A stretch of 64,000 bases of DNA from Marine Group II euryarchaeote MED-G37. Its GTDB lineage: Archaea > Thermoplasmatota > Poseidoniia > Poseidoniales > Thalassarchaeaceae. The DNA lies in assembly GCA_002457555.1 (NCBI GenBank), contig NTJQ01000001.1, positions 62,001 through 126,000 of the forward strand, in the 5' to 3' direction. The notes beneath the pieces were generated by a model. That model saw only the letters and a program-made list of their open reading frames with translations, made no database searches and was not told the DNA's origin. Made by a program: the position numbers and the translations under genes. Positions 48,456 through 58,015 of the stretch are shown here, piece after piece (position 1 is the first letter of the stretch; each line of letters starts with the position of its first letter).

Positions 48456-51400
48456 CGATGAGCAATGTCGAGGATAATTCCGGCCCCATTACTCTGAACA
48501 CGGGGCAGCGTCTAGCACTCAATCTAGATTCACACATCGTCATCGACGCCGGTGCGGGCACTGGCAAGACCATGACTATAGTAGAGAGAGTTGTTCAGCA
48601 TTATCTAGAGGAAGATCAGCGCGCAACGCGATTACTTCCAAGGCCCGAACGACCTAGGCAATTGGATGGAGGTACTCTGATTTCTCCCTCATCTCAGCGC
48701 ATGAACTTGCAAGAATGGGGAGGTTTGCTACCATCGGAGGTAGTCCTTCTAACATTCACAGTAGCCGCTGCGGACCAAATGAGGGATAAATTAAGGCAAA
48801 AAATCGCTCGATTACGACCCGGTTCGTTCATCGCTTCAATCGAATACGACGCAGATCCAAGAATAACAAACGATGGATTTCCCGAACAATTGTTGATGTT
48901 GTTAGAAGATGCTCCTATTGGCACCATTGACTCATTCTTCAATCAATTAGTGTCGCCATACCGTAGCTACCTCGGTGACGAATTCGGTGAGGACGTTGTT
49001 ACCGAATCCGAGATTTTGCGAATAATTGAACAAAGCATCAACACACTTTGGAGACTACCTAATTCTGAAAATTTGTACGGCGACGCTGTAGATGCAGGAA
49101 TTCCTTCCAATGATGTTGAAGCGGTTTTAGCAGCTCGTGACAGAATAACACAACACTATTCTGGAAGAACTCGAGCGACTAATATTCTCAACCCAATAAT
49201 TTCCAAATCGATATTTATTTCAGAGGGAGAAAGAGGTCTTTTGGGACAAGACGGGAGAATAGATTCCGAACTATTGCAACAACGTCTCATGTCTTCCATT
49301 AGGACCGAAGACATCGAAGAGGTCACAATCACTATACAATCGATTATCGAAGATTTCGTAGATTGTGTTCGTAGTTACCCCAGATTAGCACCCCATGGTT
49401 GGGATGTGGGGACCCGAATCCATGCTCTATCATTACTCTCAGACGACGGCCCTCCTTCTGACGAATGGGAGCGTTTGATTTGGCTCAGCAGGGTATTCAT
49501 GTGTATCGTGGGTGGAAGTCTCCTCGAGGTAGATAAGTGGAAACCCTTCCCAAGTGGAAAATTACCAAATCACCATACTTATCCATGGCGTCCTGGAATA
49601 GAATCTTTCTCAAAACTAGACGGCGCCGACAAATCAAACGTCAGAGATATTTGGAAAAATTGTGAATCACGTGCTAGTAACATCCTCGGTTCAGAGGTCG
49701 GACAAAGGGTGAAACATCATTCTTTACTTGCTTTAATTCTAGATTCTAGAGAGGGCACGATTATTCCAACAAATGCTCGATTTAATTTGACTCATCTTCC
49801 TCCGGAATTACCGGAACGACTTCCATTCGGAATAAGCCCTAATTCGTATTCATTCAACATTGAGTCTGAAGCGAGAAACCTCGATGATATCCGGATAATT
49901 CTACGAGGCTTAGCTGGTATCGTAGATGCTCTAAAGGAGAGGGAAGAGGTTCATGAGCATCGCGATATAGCTTTGTTAGCAGGCGATTTATTGTTAGATT
50001 CTTGTCCAAGAGTTTGCCGTACATTTTACCCAGAAACACTAATTTCGGCTCTAGATTCAATTGGAGATAACACCTGGCGTGATGACCACATCCATCGTGC
50101 ATTTGTTGTCTTGGATGAAATGGAGATAAATCCAGAATTAGCCGGGGGCGCGGCTTCAAATTTAGCAGAAATCCGCAGAGACTTGGTCCACAGATACCAG
50201 ATATTACGACAGATTAGGCGAAGATATCGAGCTTTTATCATCGACGAGGCTCAAGATAACTCACCCCTACAGTGGCGAATCCTGTCAAGGCTTTGGGGAC
50301 CACGTGAGTTTGTAGAAAGTGATGACCTTAACGAACCAGACACAGACTGGCAGCCAACAGTTTGCTATGTTGGCGACATGAAACAATCAATCTATGCATT
50401 CAGGCAAGCCGAAGTTGCAGCATTCAGACAATTCGCTCATCGACTTCGTTCGATAAATCGACACGAGTATCAGAATATCTCCGAGTTAACCCGAGATCCC
50501 GTTCTCCGGAGTGATGTCGCTAGTCGTGACCCGAGGTTCTCTCACGATAGGCAAATTGTACGTGCCTCTGAACTATTACAAGAAAATGCACGCAATCTAA
50601 CAGAATGGGTTAATTTCGAAACTACTGAAGGAATAACTTCACTCAGTCCAGAAGAGGTCACCGCTCGTTCAGAAGGCGAGATTTCACTCACTACGAATTA
50701 TAGGACAGATGGAGAGCTTCTACAGGTTATGAATGAATGGTGGGAAGATCTTTTCTCAGGTCGACATCGTTTCTTCCCGGACGCAGATTACTATGCCTCA
50801 GCACAGCGTTTACTGCCATCACCTACAAAAGAGAATAATCGTGGAACACTGGAGTGGATTTGTCCAGTTATGAACGATGGGGATGAAAACCCTCCAACGG
50901 AATTGACCACTTACATTGATCCATTCGAGTCGGGTAAATCAGATTCTAATGAGCGTCAAGCAATGATGATTGCAAAGCGGATACAGGCAATGACTCAATG
51001 TCGAGAGACTAGAGTGATGCAACCTGATGGAGATTGGGTTACAATACCGGCACCAGAAGAGCCAGTTAGATATAGTGACATAATGGTGCTAATGGCCACC
51101 CGCTCAAAGATTCGAGATGCTCTTGTTCGTCATCTAAGAGATCACAATATCCCAGTGCAAGCCGACCGAGAGGGCGGACTGATGCAACGACCAGTGGTCT
51201 CTGATTTAGATGGGCTGATACAATTCATCGCTCGACCAAATAGCAGATTCGCTGCTGCTTGGGTCGCCCGCTCTTCATTGATTGGAATGAGCGATGCGGA
51301 ATTACAATCATTCCTAGCGACAAGGCAAGACGAGAATTTGTTACATCGTCTCATAGAACACAGCCCAACACCTAGACAGAGTGCATTAGTACAGAGATGG

Positions 51401-53503
51401 ATTGACCTATCTTCATCTGGAAGGATAATTGACTTACTCATTGAAACCGTCGATCAATCTGACTTGTTAACTGCTTATTGCGATGAAGGCTCGATTCAGG
51501 ACGTGGAGAGATTCATCGATGAGATTCGATCAATTTCAGAATCGGCTGGCCGTGATGCGATAGTAATAGCAGATCGTTTACGAGATTTGAGGGAGCAAAA
51601 AGGACGCGCACTTGAAGCGAAGAATATCCCAGAGAGAGATGCTGTTCAATTGATGACTATACACAACTCCAAAGGCCTTGAATCGAAAGTAGTCTTTCTC
51701 ACAGACTTATTTGGTAAGGGCATCATCACATTGACCAATGAAGCACAATCAAGACTAATCGTCAGCCCTGAATTTTTTGCAGGACACCCTGCTCCATGGC
51801 CCGGCAGTGAGTATCCAATATCGGCTATGTGGGAACACGCAAAAAAAATCGCCCAAAAGAGGAAGAATGCTGAGGCTAGACGCTTGCTTTACGTCGCTGC
51901 AACTAGGGCTGAGGAGCATTTGGTAATCGTAGGCTCTCCAGACAATACTGATTGGCAAGAAGACTCAGGTTTACGTTTACCTTGGAGATATTCTGATACT
52001 CAAACCACTTTAGGACAAATGTGGGCAGAATCACTTAGGCAAGCCTCACATCGTAGAGGCGAACATTCTGAAGATTCACCCTGGTTGTCTTCGGAAGATG
52101 ACAATCAACCTCATCCACTAAATTCAGAGAGAGGCCTTGATAGAATACTCAATCCTGCTTCACTTCGTTTTGATGGTTGGTTAAGAGCCGAGCAAGAAGG
52201 CCACCCGAAAATGGGCATCAATGTATACCACCACCCTGACTGTTTAATCAGTGAAAATATAGATGAAAATGTATTGCATTCTCCACTCGTACGCCAAACC
52301 ATGTTGCACGAAGCAGCAACCGAAGATAGGGTGGCTGGGATAGAGATCACCTCAAGGTTAGAAACAGGAGGAAGAATACGATTAGCACCTCATAGATTAT
52401 CCAAAATCGACTCCTGCCCTCGTCGGAATTGGTTTGAGACAAGAGGCGGATTGAAACCTGACCCTATCTCCTCCTCCAACCAACTCCTCGCCGAAGACAA
52501 CGATTCTCGTTCTGCTCGTCAAATGGATGAACCGAATATAGAATATGAAGACAGAAATCTTCCAACCCCTACCGAATTGGGATTGATTGTGCATAGGATG
52601 TTTGAGGTTGGGATTGGTAACCCCGGCCCAGTAGAAGATCAACCTTCAATACCCCTTCCAATAACTTGGTCAACTCCTGTTGATAGTCGTTTATTGGATA
52701 GTGAATTGATGGCCGAAGTATTCTCAGAATTGCTACCGATGGGAGTTGATATCGATAAAACCGCAGAGATTGTTGCATTGATCTTGCAGAGAATTGAAGC
52801 AGGCCATATTGGAAGATTATCAAATGCAGAAATTATCGAAGGCGAAAGGGTTGAGGGATTACGTACTGAATATCCATTCACCATTTCAAATGCAATCTCT
52901 TTCGAGCCTGTATCTCGAACTAGATGGGCGCCTGATGGCCAACAAAACCTCGCTCGATTTGAAAACGCAATTGTCGATATGGATGGTTCAATCGACCTCG
53001 TATTATGTTCGACTCACGAAGATGGTTCCTCTTCAATTCGCCCAATTGATCTGAAAACTGAACAGGCAGAGACTGTACTGTCTGGCTCAGGAAAATTAGT
53101 CGATGCTTACGGAAACCCCTCTACTTCACCCGTCAATGATGCAGAACTGGATATGTTGGAACATCATCGATTACAACTGGCATTGTATCACCGAGCTTTG
53201 GAGAAAATGGAGGCTGGACGGCCAGAAGGGCAGCGACGTCGAGTAGGGAGGCCGGCAATTCTTGTCGGTGTTTCTGGTCGCCTAGTGATTTATCCAGAAG
53301 ACATGTTCGCAGCAGCACAATCCGACTTAGATGAGATTCTCTCGACTGCAGCTCGGATGGAATTAGCGACAGAATTGCCATTAGCAGATTTCCAAAGAAG
53401 ACCAGCATCGGAGTCTCATATTTGTGGAATATGTCCGTTCAATAGAGGAGATTTACCAATTTGTGGCCCTCTTCCCGACCTCAGTGTTCAATCACAATCT
53501 TGA
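48452..53503 (+). CDS. AddA-like UvrD/RecB-family helicase-nuclease
   Basis: VIDAGAGTGKTMTIVERV, VLLTFTVAAADQMRDKLR, FIIDEAQDNSPLQWRIL, YVGDMKQSIYAFRQAEV, LTTNYRTDGELL, VQLMTIHNSKGLESKVVFL, RRLLYVAATRAEEHLVIV; nuclease SCPRRNW, RPIDLKTEQAE, RLQLALYHRAL, ICGICPFNRGDLPICG. ATGA overlap with the upstream gene. Confidence 0.85.
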   Translation: MTMSNVEDNSGPITLNTGQRLALNLDSHIVIDAGAGTGKTMTIVERVVQHYLEEDQRATRLLPRPERPRQLDGGTLISPSSQRMNLQEWGGLLPSEVVLLTFTVAAADQMRDKLRQKIARLRPGSFIASIEYDADPRITNDGFPEQLLMLLEDAPIGTIDSFFNQLVSPYRSYLGDEFGEDVVTESEILRIIEQSINTLWRLPNSENLYGDAVDAGIPSNDVEAVLAARDRITQHYSGRTRATNILNPIISKSIFISEGERGLLGQDGRIDSELLQQRLMSSIRTEDIEEVTITIQSIIEDFVDCVRSYPRLAPHGWDVGTRIHALSLLSDDGPPSDEWERLIWLSRVFMCIVGGSLLEVDKWKPFPSGKLPNHHTYPWRPGIESFSKLDGADKSNVRDIWKNCESRASNILGSEVGQRVKHHSLLALILDSREGTIIPTNARFNLTHLPPELPERLPFGISPNSYSFNIESEARNLDDIRIILRGLAGIVDALKEREEVHEHRDIALLAGDLLLDSCPRVCRTFYPETLISALDSIGDNTWRDDHIHRAFVVLDEMEINPELAGGAASNLAEIRRDLVHRYQILRQIRRRYRAFIIDEAQDNSPLQWRILSRLWGPREFVESDDLNEPDTDWQPTVCYVGDMKQSIYAFRQAEVAAFRQFAHRLRSINRHEYQNISELTRDPVLRSDVASRDPRFSHDRQIVRASELLQENARNLTEWVNFETTEGITSLSPEEVTARSEGEISLTTNYRTDGELLQVMNEWWEDLFSGRHRFFPDADYYASAQRLLPSPTKENNRGTLEWICPVMNDGDENPPTELTTYIDPFESGKSDSNERQAMMIAKRIQAMTQCRETRVMQPDGDWVTIPAPEEPVRYSDIMVLMATRSKIRDALVRHLRDHNIPVQADREGGLMQRPVVSDLDGLIQFIARPNSRFAAAWVARSSLIGMSDAELQSFLATRQDENLLHRLIEHSPTPRQSALVQRWIDLSSSGRIIDLLIETVDQSDLLTAYCDEGSIQDVERFIDEIRSISESAGRDAIVIADRLRDLREQKGRALEAKNIPERDAVQLMTIHNSKGLESKVVFLTDLFGKGIITLTNEAQSRLIVSPEFFAGHPAPWPGSEYPISAMWEHAKKIAQKRKNAEARRLLYVAATRAEEHLVIVGSPDNTDWQEDSGLRLPWRYSDTQTTLGQMWAESLRQASHRRGEHSEDSPWLSSEDDNQPHPLNSERGLDRILNPASLRFDGWLRAEQEGHPKMGINVYHHPDCLISENIDENVLHSPLVRQTMLHEAATEDRVAGIEITSRLETGGRIRLAPHRLSKIDSCPRRNWFETRGGLKPDPISSSNQLLAEDNDSRSARQMDEPNIEYEDRNLPTPTELGLIVHRMFEVGIGNPGPVEDQPSIPLPITWSTPVDSRLLDSELMAEVFSELLPMGVDIDKTAEIVALILQRIEAGHIGRLSNAEIIEGERVEGLRTEYPFTISNAISFEPVSRTRWAPDGQQNLARFENAIVDMDGSIDLVLCSTHEDGSSSIRPIDLKTEQAETVLSGSGKLVDAYGNPSTSPVNDAELDMLEHHRLQLALYHRALEKMEAGRPEGQRRRVGRPAILVGVSGRLVIYPEDMFAAAQSDLDEILSTAARMELATELPLADFQRRPASESHICGICPFNRGDLPICGPLPDLSVQSQS

Positions 53504-53562
53504 GTAAACTCGTGAGCCCTTTGTGGGAAAGAGTCCATTTGCCGAAGTGATAACCCAAATCC

Positions 53563-54975
53563 ATGACAGTAGATCTAGATAGCATGGCACAGAATGCCGA
53601 GAGGATTTGGGAAGAGTCAATTCTTCCCAGTCTTGGTGAATTTATTGAGATTCATGCTTTATCGCCAATGTTTGAACCCAATTGGGATGAATTAGGAGAA
53701 TTACAGGCTACTATCGATTTATTCTGCTCATGGTTGGATGAGCAGGGGATTCAGGGAATGAGTTACGATATTCATCGAATTGGCGAGCATTCTCCAGTAC
53801 TTTTGGTGACCATTGAAGGAACAGGAAGCGGCGAAGTCATGTTCTATTCTCATTTAGATAAACAACCTAGCCGACCTCGCCTTTGGTCTGAAGGCCTACA
53901 CCCACTAAAGGCCATTCGCCGAGATCCTTTCCTGTTTGGGCGAGGGTCGGTTGACGATGGTTACGGTGGTTATCTGTGTGTGGCAGCAATCAGGCTACTA
54001 CAAGAAGCGGGAATCCCCCATCCGAAGGCCACCTTCCTCATTGAAACCTGCGAGGAATCCGGCTCATTTGATCTACCTCCTTACCTTGACGCATTAACCG
54101 ATGAGTTGGGTAATCCTGACCTAATCGTGGTTCTCGACAGTGGGGGCCCAAGTTACGAACACATTTGGGTAACCGAGGCACTGCGAGGCTTGGTTGCTGG
54201 AAACCTAAGTGTAAGAGTCTCACATGAAGGAGTCCATTCTGGGATGTCTGGAGGAGCTATCCCATCCTCGTTTAGAATACAGAGAATGCTTCTAGATAGA
54301 GTCGAGAACTCACAGACCGGCGAGGTATTAATTCCAGAAATGCACATTGAAATTTCCGACAAAATCAAACGAGAAGCTGTCACCTTGGGTAAAATCCTAG
54401 GTGATGAATTATGGAAGTCTTTGCCGGTTGTTGATACCCTCGAAGCGCAGTCAAAAGGGCCTACTGAGATGCTGTTGGATATCAATTGGAGACCAGCCCT
54501 TTCGGTAATCGGAGCAGATGGTATACCTCCAGTACAAACCGCTGGCAATGTTCTGCGAACAAATACTGACTTGAAACTCAGTTTCCGTATACCACCTGGA
54601 GTCAAGGCCGATGAAGTTCAAGAGATTGTCAAAGGAACTCTAGAGGCCAATCCGCCATACGGCGCAGAGGTGACTTATCACACAACTGAACCCGCCGATG
54701 GTTTCCATGCACCTCCCTTACATGAAGGTGTAGCGGCGGCTTTAGAATCCGCCAGTGTCCACCTAACCGGACACCCTCCGATGGCTACTTGGATTGGTGG
54801 AACAATTCCATTCATGGCGATGATTCAGGGTAAATATCCCGAAGCCTGCTTCCTTTGTACTGGTTCATCAGGCCCGGGGAATAATGCACACGGCCCCGAT
54901 GAGAAGTTGCACATACCCCATTCAAAGCGGCTGAACGTTGCACTAGCAGCCGCTATTGCAGCGCTTTGTGACTGA
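53563..54975 (+). CDS. M20 family metallopeptidase
   Basis: GEVMFYSHLDKQPSR, FGRGSVDDGYGGYLCVAAIRLL, FLIETCEESGSFDLP, VSHEGVHSGMSGG, TGSSGPGNNAHGPDEKLHI. Confidence 0.9.
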   Translation: MTVDLDSMAQNAERIWEESILPSLGEFIEIHALSPMFEPNWDELGELQATIDLFCSWLDEQGIQGMSYDIHRIGEHSPVLLVTIEGTGSGEVMFYSHLDKQPSRPRLWSEGLHPLKAIRRDPFLFGRGSVDDGYGGYLCVAAIRLLQEAGIPHPKATFLIETCEESGSFDLPPYLDALTDELGNPDLIVVLDSGGPSYEHIWVTEALRGLVAGNLSVRVSHEGVHSGMSGGAIPSSFRIQRMLLDRVENSQTGEVLIPEMHIEISDKIKREAVTLGKILGDELWKSLPVVDTLEAQSKGPTEMLLDINWRPALSVIGADGIPPVQTAGNVLRTNTDLKLSFRIPPGVKADEVQEIVKGTLEANPPYGAEVTYHTTEPADGFHAPPLHEGVAAALESASVHLTGHPPMATWIGGTIPFMAMIQGKYPEACFLCTGSSGPGNNAHGPDEKLHIPHSKRLNVALAAAIAALCD

Positions 54976-55080
54976 TTTTCCTGATATTTCAAACCCAAAG
55001 TTGGATATTCTAAGTGCGGTCTAGGATGATATTCAATCCGCCGAAGTTAAAGCAGGGCGGAGTTTCGAGGGAGATGAGGT

Positions 55081-55722
55081 GTGCTGATGAGCGATGAAGA
55101 AGTCAATGACTCTCCCGATCTTCGAATCCGCCAATTGGAGGAAGATTTGATCAAGGAGAAAGACCGACTTGAGAAGCTATACGCTGGATATACAGCTCTC
55201 AAAGATACCTCCGATGAAAAGGATGCAACCATCGATGTTCTAGAGCGTCAGATGATCGATAAAGAGATTGAGATGGAGGGTCTTCAAGAACTCCTTTCAG
55301 ACAAAGACAATCGCATCAGGGATCTGGAATTAGACGGCGCTAAGAATTCACAACGAGTAAAGCATCTCGAGCCCGAACTACAGAAAATGGAAGAGATGTA
55401 CAGCCGTGAATCGGCTCGTTTAGGTAGAGTATTCGAGGTCGCTGAAGACCTCGATGAGGCTCTACGGGTGGCCAAGGCACAATTGACTTCTAGAGATGAT
55501 TGGTATGCTCAGCACATGAGGCTCTTCGAAGATCTAAGTCAGGCGATTCAGACTCGCTACGACATGATTGATACAGCGATTGAAGCAATTCGCGAGCAGG
55601 AACTCAAGCAGGCAACGTTCCGCGAGCGAATGGATGAAACACTCGATGCGGCTGCAGATGCGGCTGAAGAAATGACCAAAGAAGCAGCCGAAGAAACTGA
55701 GGAAGAAGTCGACGACGAATGA
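55081..55722 (+). CDS. Coiled-coil protein, hypothetical
   Basis: Charged heptad-like sequence across most of the ORF with acidic tail EETEEEVDDE. Confidence 0.6.
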   Translation: MLMSDEEVNDSPDLRIRQLEEDLIKEKDRLEKLYAGYTALKDTSDEKDATIDVLERQMIDKEIEMEGLQELLSDKDNRIRDLELDGAKNSQRVKHLEPELQKMEEMYSRESARLGRVFEVAEDLDEALRVAKAQLTSRDDWYAQHMRLFEDLSQAIQTRYDMIDTAIEAIREQELKQATFRERMDETLDAAADAAEEMTKEAAEETEEEVDDE

Positions 55723-55725
55723 TTC

Positions 55726-56451
55726 TCATTCGGGCTTAGTTCCGTCAGCCAGCCGTATGCATTTTGCTGGCAAACCTCCCCATATCTCTCCAGCGGGGAT
55801 ATCAGTCCATTTTGGGAGAACTGCTCGATTGGCAACGACTGCTCCTTCACCAATTGTACATCCAGGTTGGACAGTCGAATTTCCTCCGATTAGTGCACCC
55901 TTTCCTATTTTTACGGGGGCCATAACCAACTCACCTTTCTCAACCAAATGGGCGTTAATGATTGCATTTCCTCCGATTACCACACCGTCTCCTAAGACAA
56001 CTGATCCAGCATCATTTAGATGAGGTGAATTAATCTGACAACCAGCGCCAATCTTCGCGCCTGCCATGCGATAGTAAATCGTGCCAACAAAAGAAGGAAC
56101 TAAGACTGGCAAGAATAGTATCGCAACTCTGTGGAATACCATTGACCAAGCCCATTGAATTGTAACAAATGATCGAAGAGGATATCTCCCGGGCTCTAGC
56201 CGAGGTCGAAATAATCCACCAAGCAGGCCGGACATCAATACTAGGGTAATTCCCCAAACCACACAAGCTAATCCTAGAGAAATACCGGTACCGAATAATT
56301 CCAACCAATATACTTGGTCAACTAGGTATGCCCGAGCCTCAAGAAACATCCAAACACCAGGAATAGAGGCAATTCCAACAATAATCCCAAGGAATGGAAT
56401 GATCAAAAAAGTCAACACGTTTTGAACAACCTCAAACGACTTCAGGTGCAC
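55726..56451 (-). CDS. Membrane-anchored left-handed beta-helix (hexapeptide) acyltransferase-like protein
   Basis: N-terminal TM segments; GAGCQINSPHLNDAGSVVLGDGVVIGGNAIINAHLVEKG..IGKGALIGGNSTVQPGCTIGEGAVVANRAVLPKWTDIPAGEIWGGLPAKCI. Confidence 0.82.
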   Translation of the reverse strand: MHLKSFEVVQNVLTFLIIPFLGIIVGIASIPGVWMFLEARAYLVDQVYWLELFGTGISLGLACVVWGITLVLMSGLLGGLFRPRLEPGRYPLRSFVTIQWAWSMVFHRVAILFLPVLVPSFVGTIYYRMAGAKIGAGCQINSPHLNDAGSVVLGDGVVIGGNAIINAHLVEKGELVMAPVKIGKGALIGGNSTVQPGCTIGEGAVVANRAVLPKWTDIPAGEIWGGLPAKCIRLADGTKPE

Positions 56452-56532
56452 ACCCCGCCTTTGGTATCGGTGAGTCAGTCATCAATTTTGGCCTGTCGGC
56501 AGAATCAAGACAGTACTGAATGCCGACACAAT

Positions 56533-57666
56533 ATGGCTCAGGCTTGTGGTATGCTAGGTGATGGTTCACCTACGGTGAAAATCCACCATCTAGTCAAAGC
56601 ACCAGAAAACACAGCCGAGTCTATTGCACGTCGCGAATCTTGGGATTCAAAGAAGCCGGCAACGGTCTACGTAACACCTGAGCGAATGCCAGACGGAACA
56701 CCCTGTCAAGCGGCGACGGTAATCTTGCGTACTCGTGGCTGTGCTTGGTGGTGGAAATCGGGTTGTACCTTCTGTGGCTACTTCAATGATGTTCGTGACG
56801 ATGTAACTGTAGAGGACCTATTTGCTCAGTGGGAGGATGCAAAAAATCAGACTAATGATTTCGAAGGATGCTCCATGGTCAAGGTGTACACATCGGGTAC
56901 TTTTTTTGAGGATCAAGAGAATCCAGTAGAATGGCAAGAGCACGTTCTAAAAGAGACGCATGAAATGGGATTACACCTTGTAGTCGAAGCTCAAGCCCAT
57001 ATGTGCAAGCCAGAGAAATTAGAGTTCCTTGCTAAGCATCATCCAGGATGTACTGTAGCCATTGGGCTTGAGGCCTACGATGACGCAGTACTTCGGTTTC
57101 ATGTCAACAAAGGTTTCTCCACAAAAACATGGAGGAAGGCCGTAGAAGATCTTCGAAGAAACAACCTTCGCGTCAAAACCTATCTGATTTTCAAGCCTCC
57201 ATTCATGAGTGAAGGTGATGCATTGAATCACACATCGAAGTGGCTTGTCGATGTCGCGCCACTTTCAGATGAAGTATCGATAAATCCAATGAATATACAG
57301 AATCGAACAATTGTCGACCGATTGTTCAGGAATCGAGAATATCGTCCTCCATGGCTATGGTCTCTAATCGAAATGATTCAACGTACTCACGAAGAGACCG
57401 CAGAACACGACTCTCGTATTATCGTTCATCCAACTGCAGGAGGAAAGATTCGCGGAGCCCACAACTGTGGTTCTTGCGACAAACATGTAGTCGCTGCTAT
57501 CGAACGATACTCGGTTTCTCGAAACCTAGCTGAATTCAAAGGATTAGAATGCGAATGCAAGGCGATTTGGAGAGCAGAGATAGCCTCTGACCTCTGTCTC
57601 CCCACTCCTCTCGGTACTGGCCGAGATAGGCGAGGCAACCGCGTCGACCTAATGCGCGCTCCTTGA
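56533..57666 (+). CDS. Archaeosine biosynthesis radical SAM protein RaSEA-like
   Basis: AATVILRTRGCAWWWKSGCTFCGYFND (CxxxxxxxCxxC-type cluster), MVKVYTSGTFFEDQE, VVEAQAHMCKPEKLEFL, SINPMNIQNRTIVDRLF. Confidence 0.82.
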   Translation: MAQACGMLGDGSPTVKIHHLVKAPENTAESIARRESWDSKKPATVYVTPERMPDGTPCQAATVILRTRGCAWWWKSGCTFCGYFNDVRDDVTVEDLFAQWEDAKNQTNDFEGCSMVKVYTSGTFFEDQENPVEWQEHVLKETHEMGLHLVVEAQAHMCKPEKLEFLAKHHPGCTVAIGLEAYDDAVLRFHVNKGFSTKTWRKAVEDLRRNNLRVKTYLIFKPPFMSEGDALNHTSKWLVDVAPLSDEVSINPMNIQNRTIVDRLFRNREYRPPWLWSLIEMIQRTHEETAEHDSRIIVHPTAGGKIRGAHNCGSCDKHVVAAIERYSVSRNLAEFKGLECECKAIWRAEIASDLCLPTPLGTGRDRRGNRVDLMRAP

Positions 57667-57689
57667 GGTGAGGGACTACGTCCCTCGCC
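57667..57689 (+). terminator. Terminator-like hairpin after RaSEA
   Basis: GGTGAGGGAC-TAC-GTCCCTCGCC, 10 bp with one G-T. Confidence 0.55.
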
Positions 57690-57756
57690 CAATGCTTAAG
57701 GGCGAATCTTCAGTGGTCCACCTGTCCACGAAGTGTTGTGGACTAGTGGTGTCTAA

Positions 57757-58014
57757 ATGAAGAATGATGACGGATTTCTACAAGGCGAGAACGAACCTGC
57801 GGCTTCTAAGGTAGTAATTGTTGGAGCGTTGGTCTCCTCTCTAATCTTCATGGTGATATACAGTATTCTGTATCCAGGACAAGATTATCCTGTTCTTTCT
57901 GATTTCGAGACCTTCGGTTCTCTGACCGGAGGAATCTGGTTCTTCCTCCTTGGAGCAATATTCGGAATGTTCTCGATAGTTGCGACGATGATTACGGAGG
58001 CAACTCGCGAGTGA
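57757..58014 (+). CDS. Small membrane protein (2 TM), hypothetical
   Basis: VVIVGALVSSLIFMVIYSILYP and GGIWFFLLGAIFGMFSIVATMI; co-directional and adjacent to the next membrane gene. Confidence 0.6.
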   Translation: MKNDDGFLQGENEPAASKVVIVGALVSSLIFMVIYSILYPGQDYPVLSDFETFGSLTGGIWFFLLGAIFGMFSIVATMITEATRE

Positions 58015-58015
58015 G

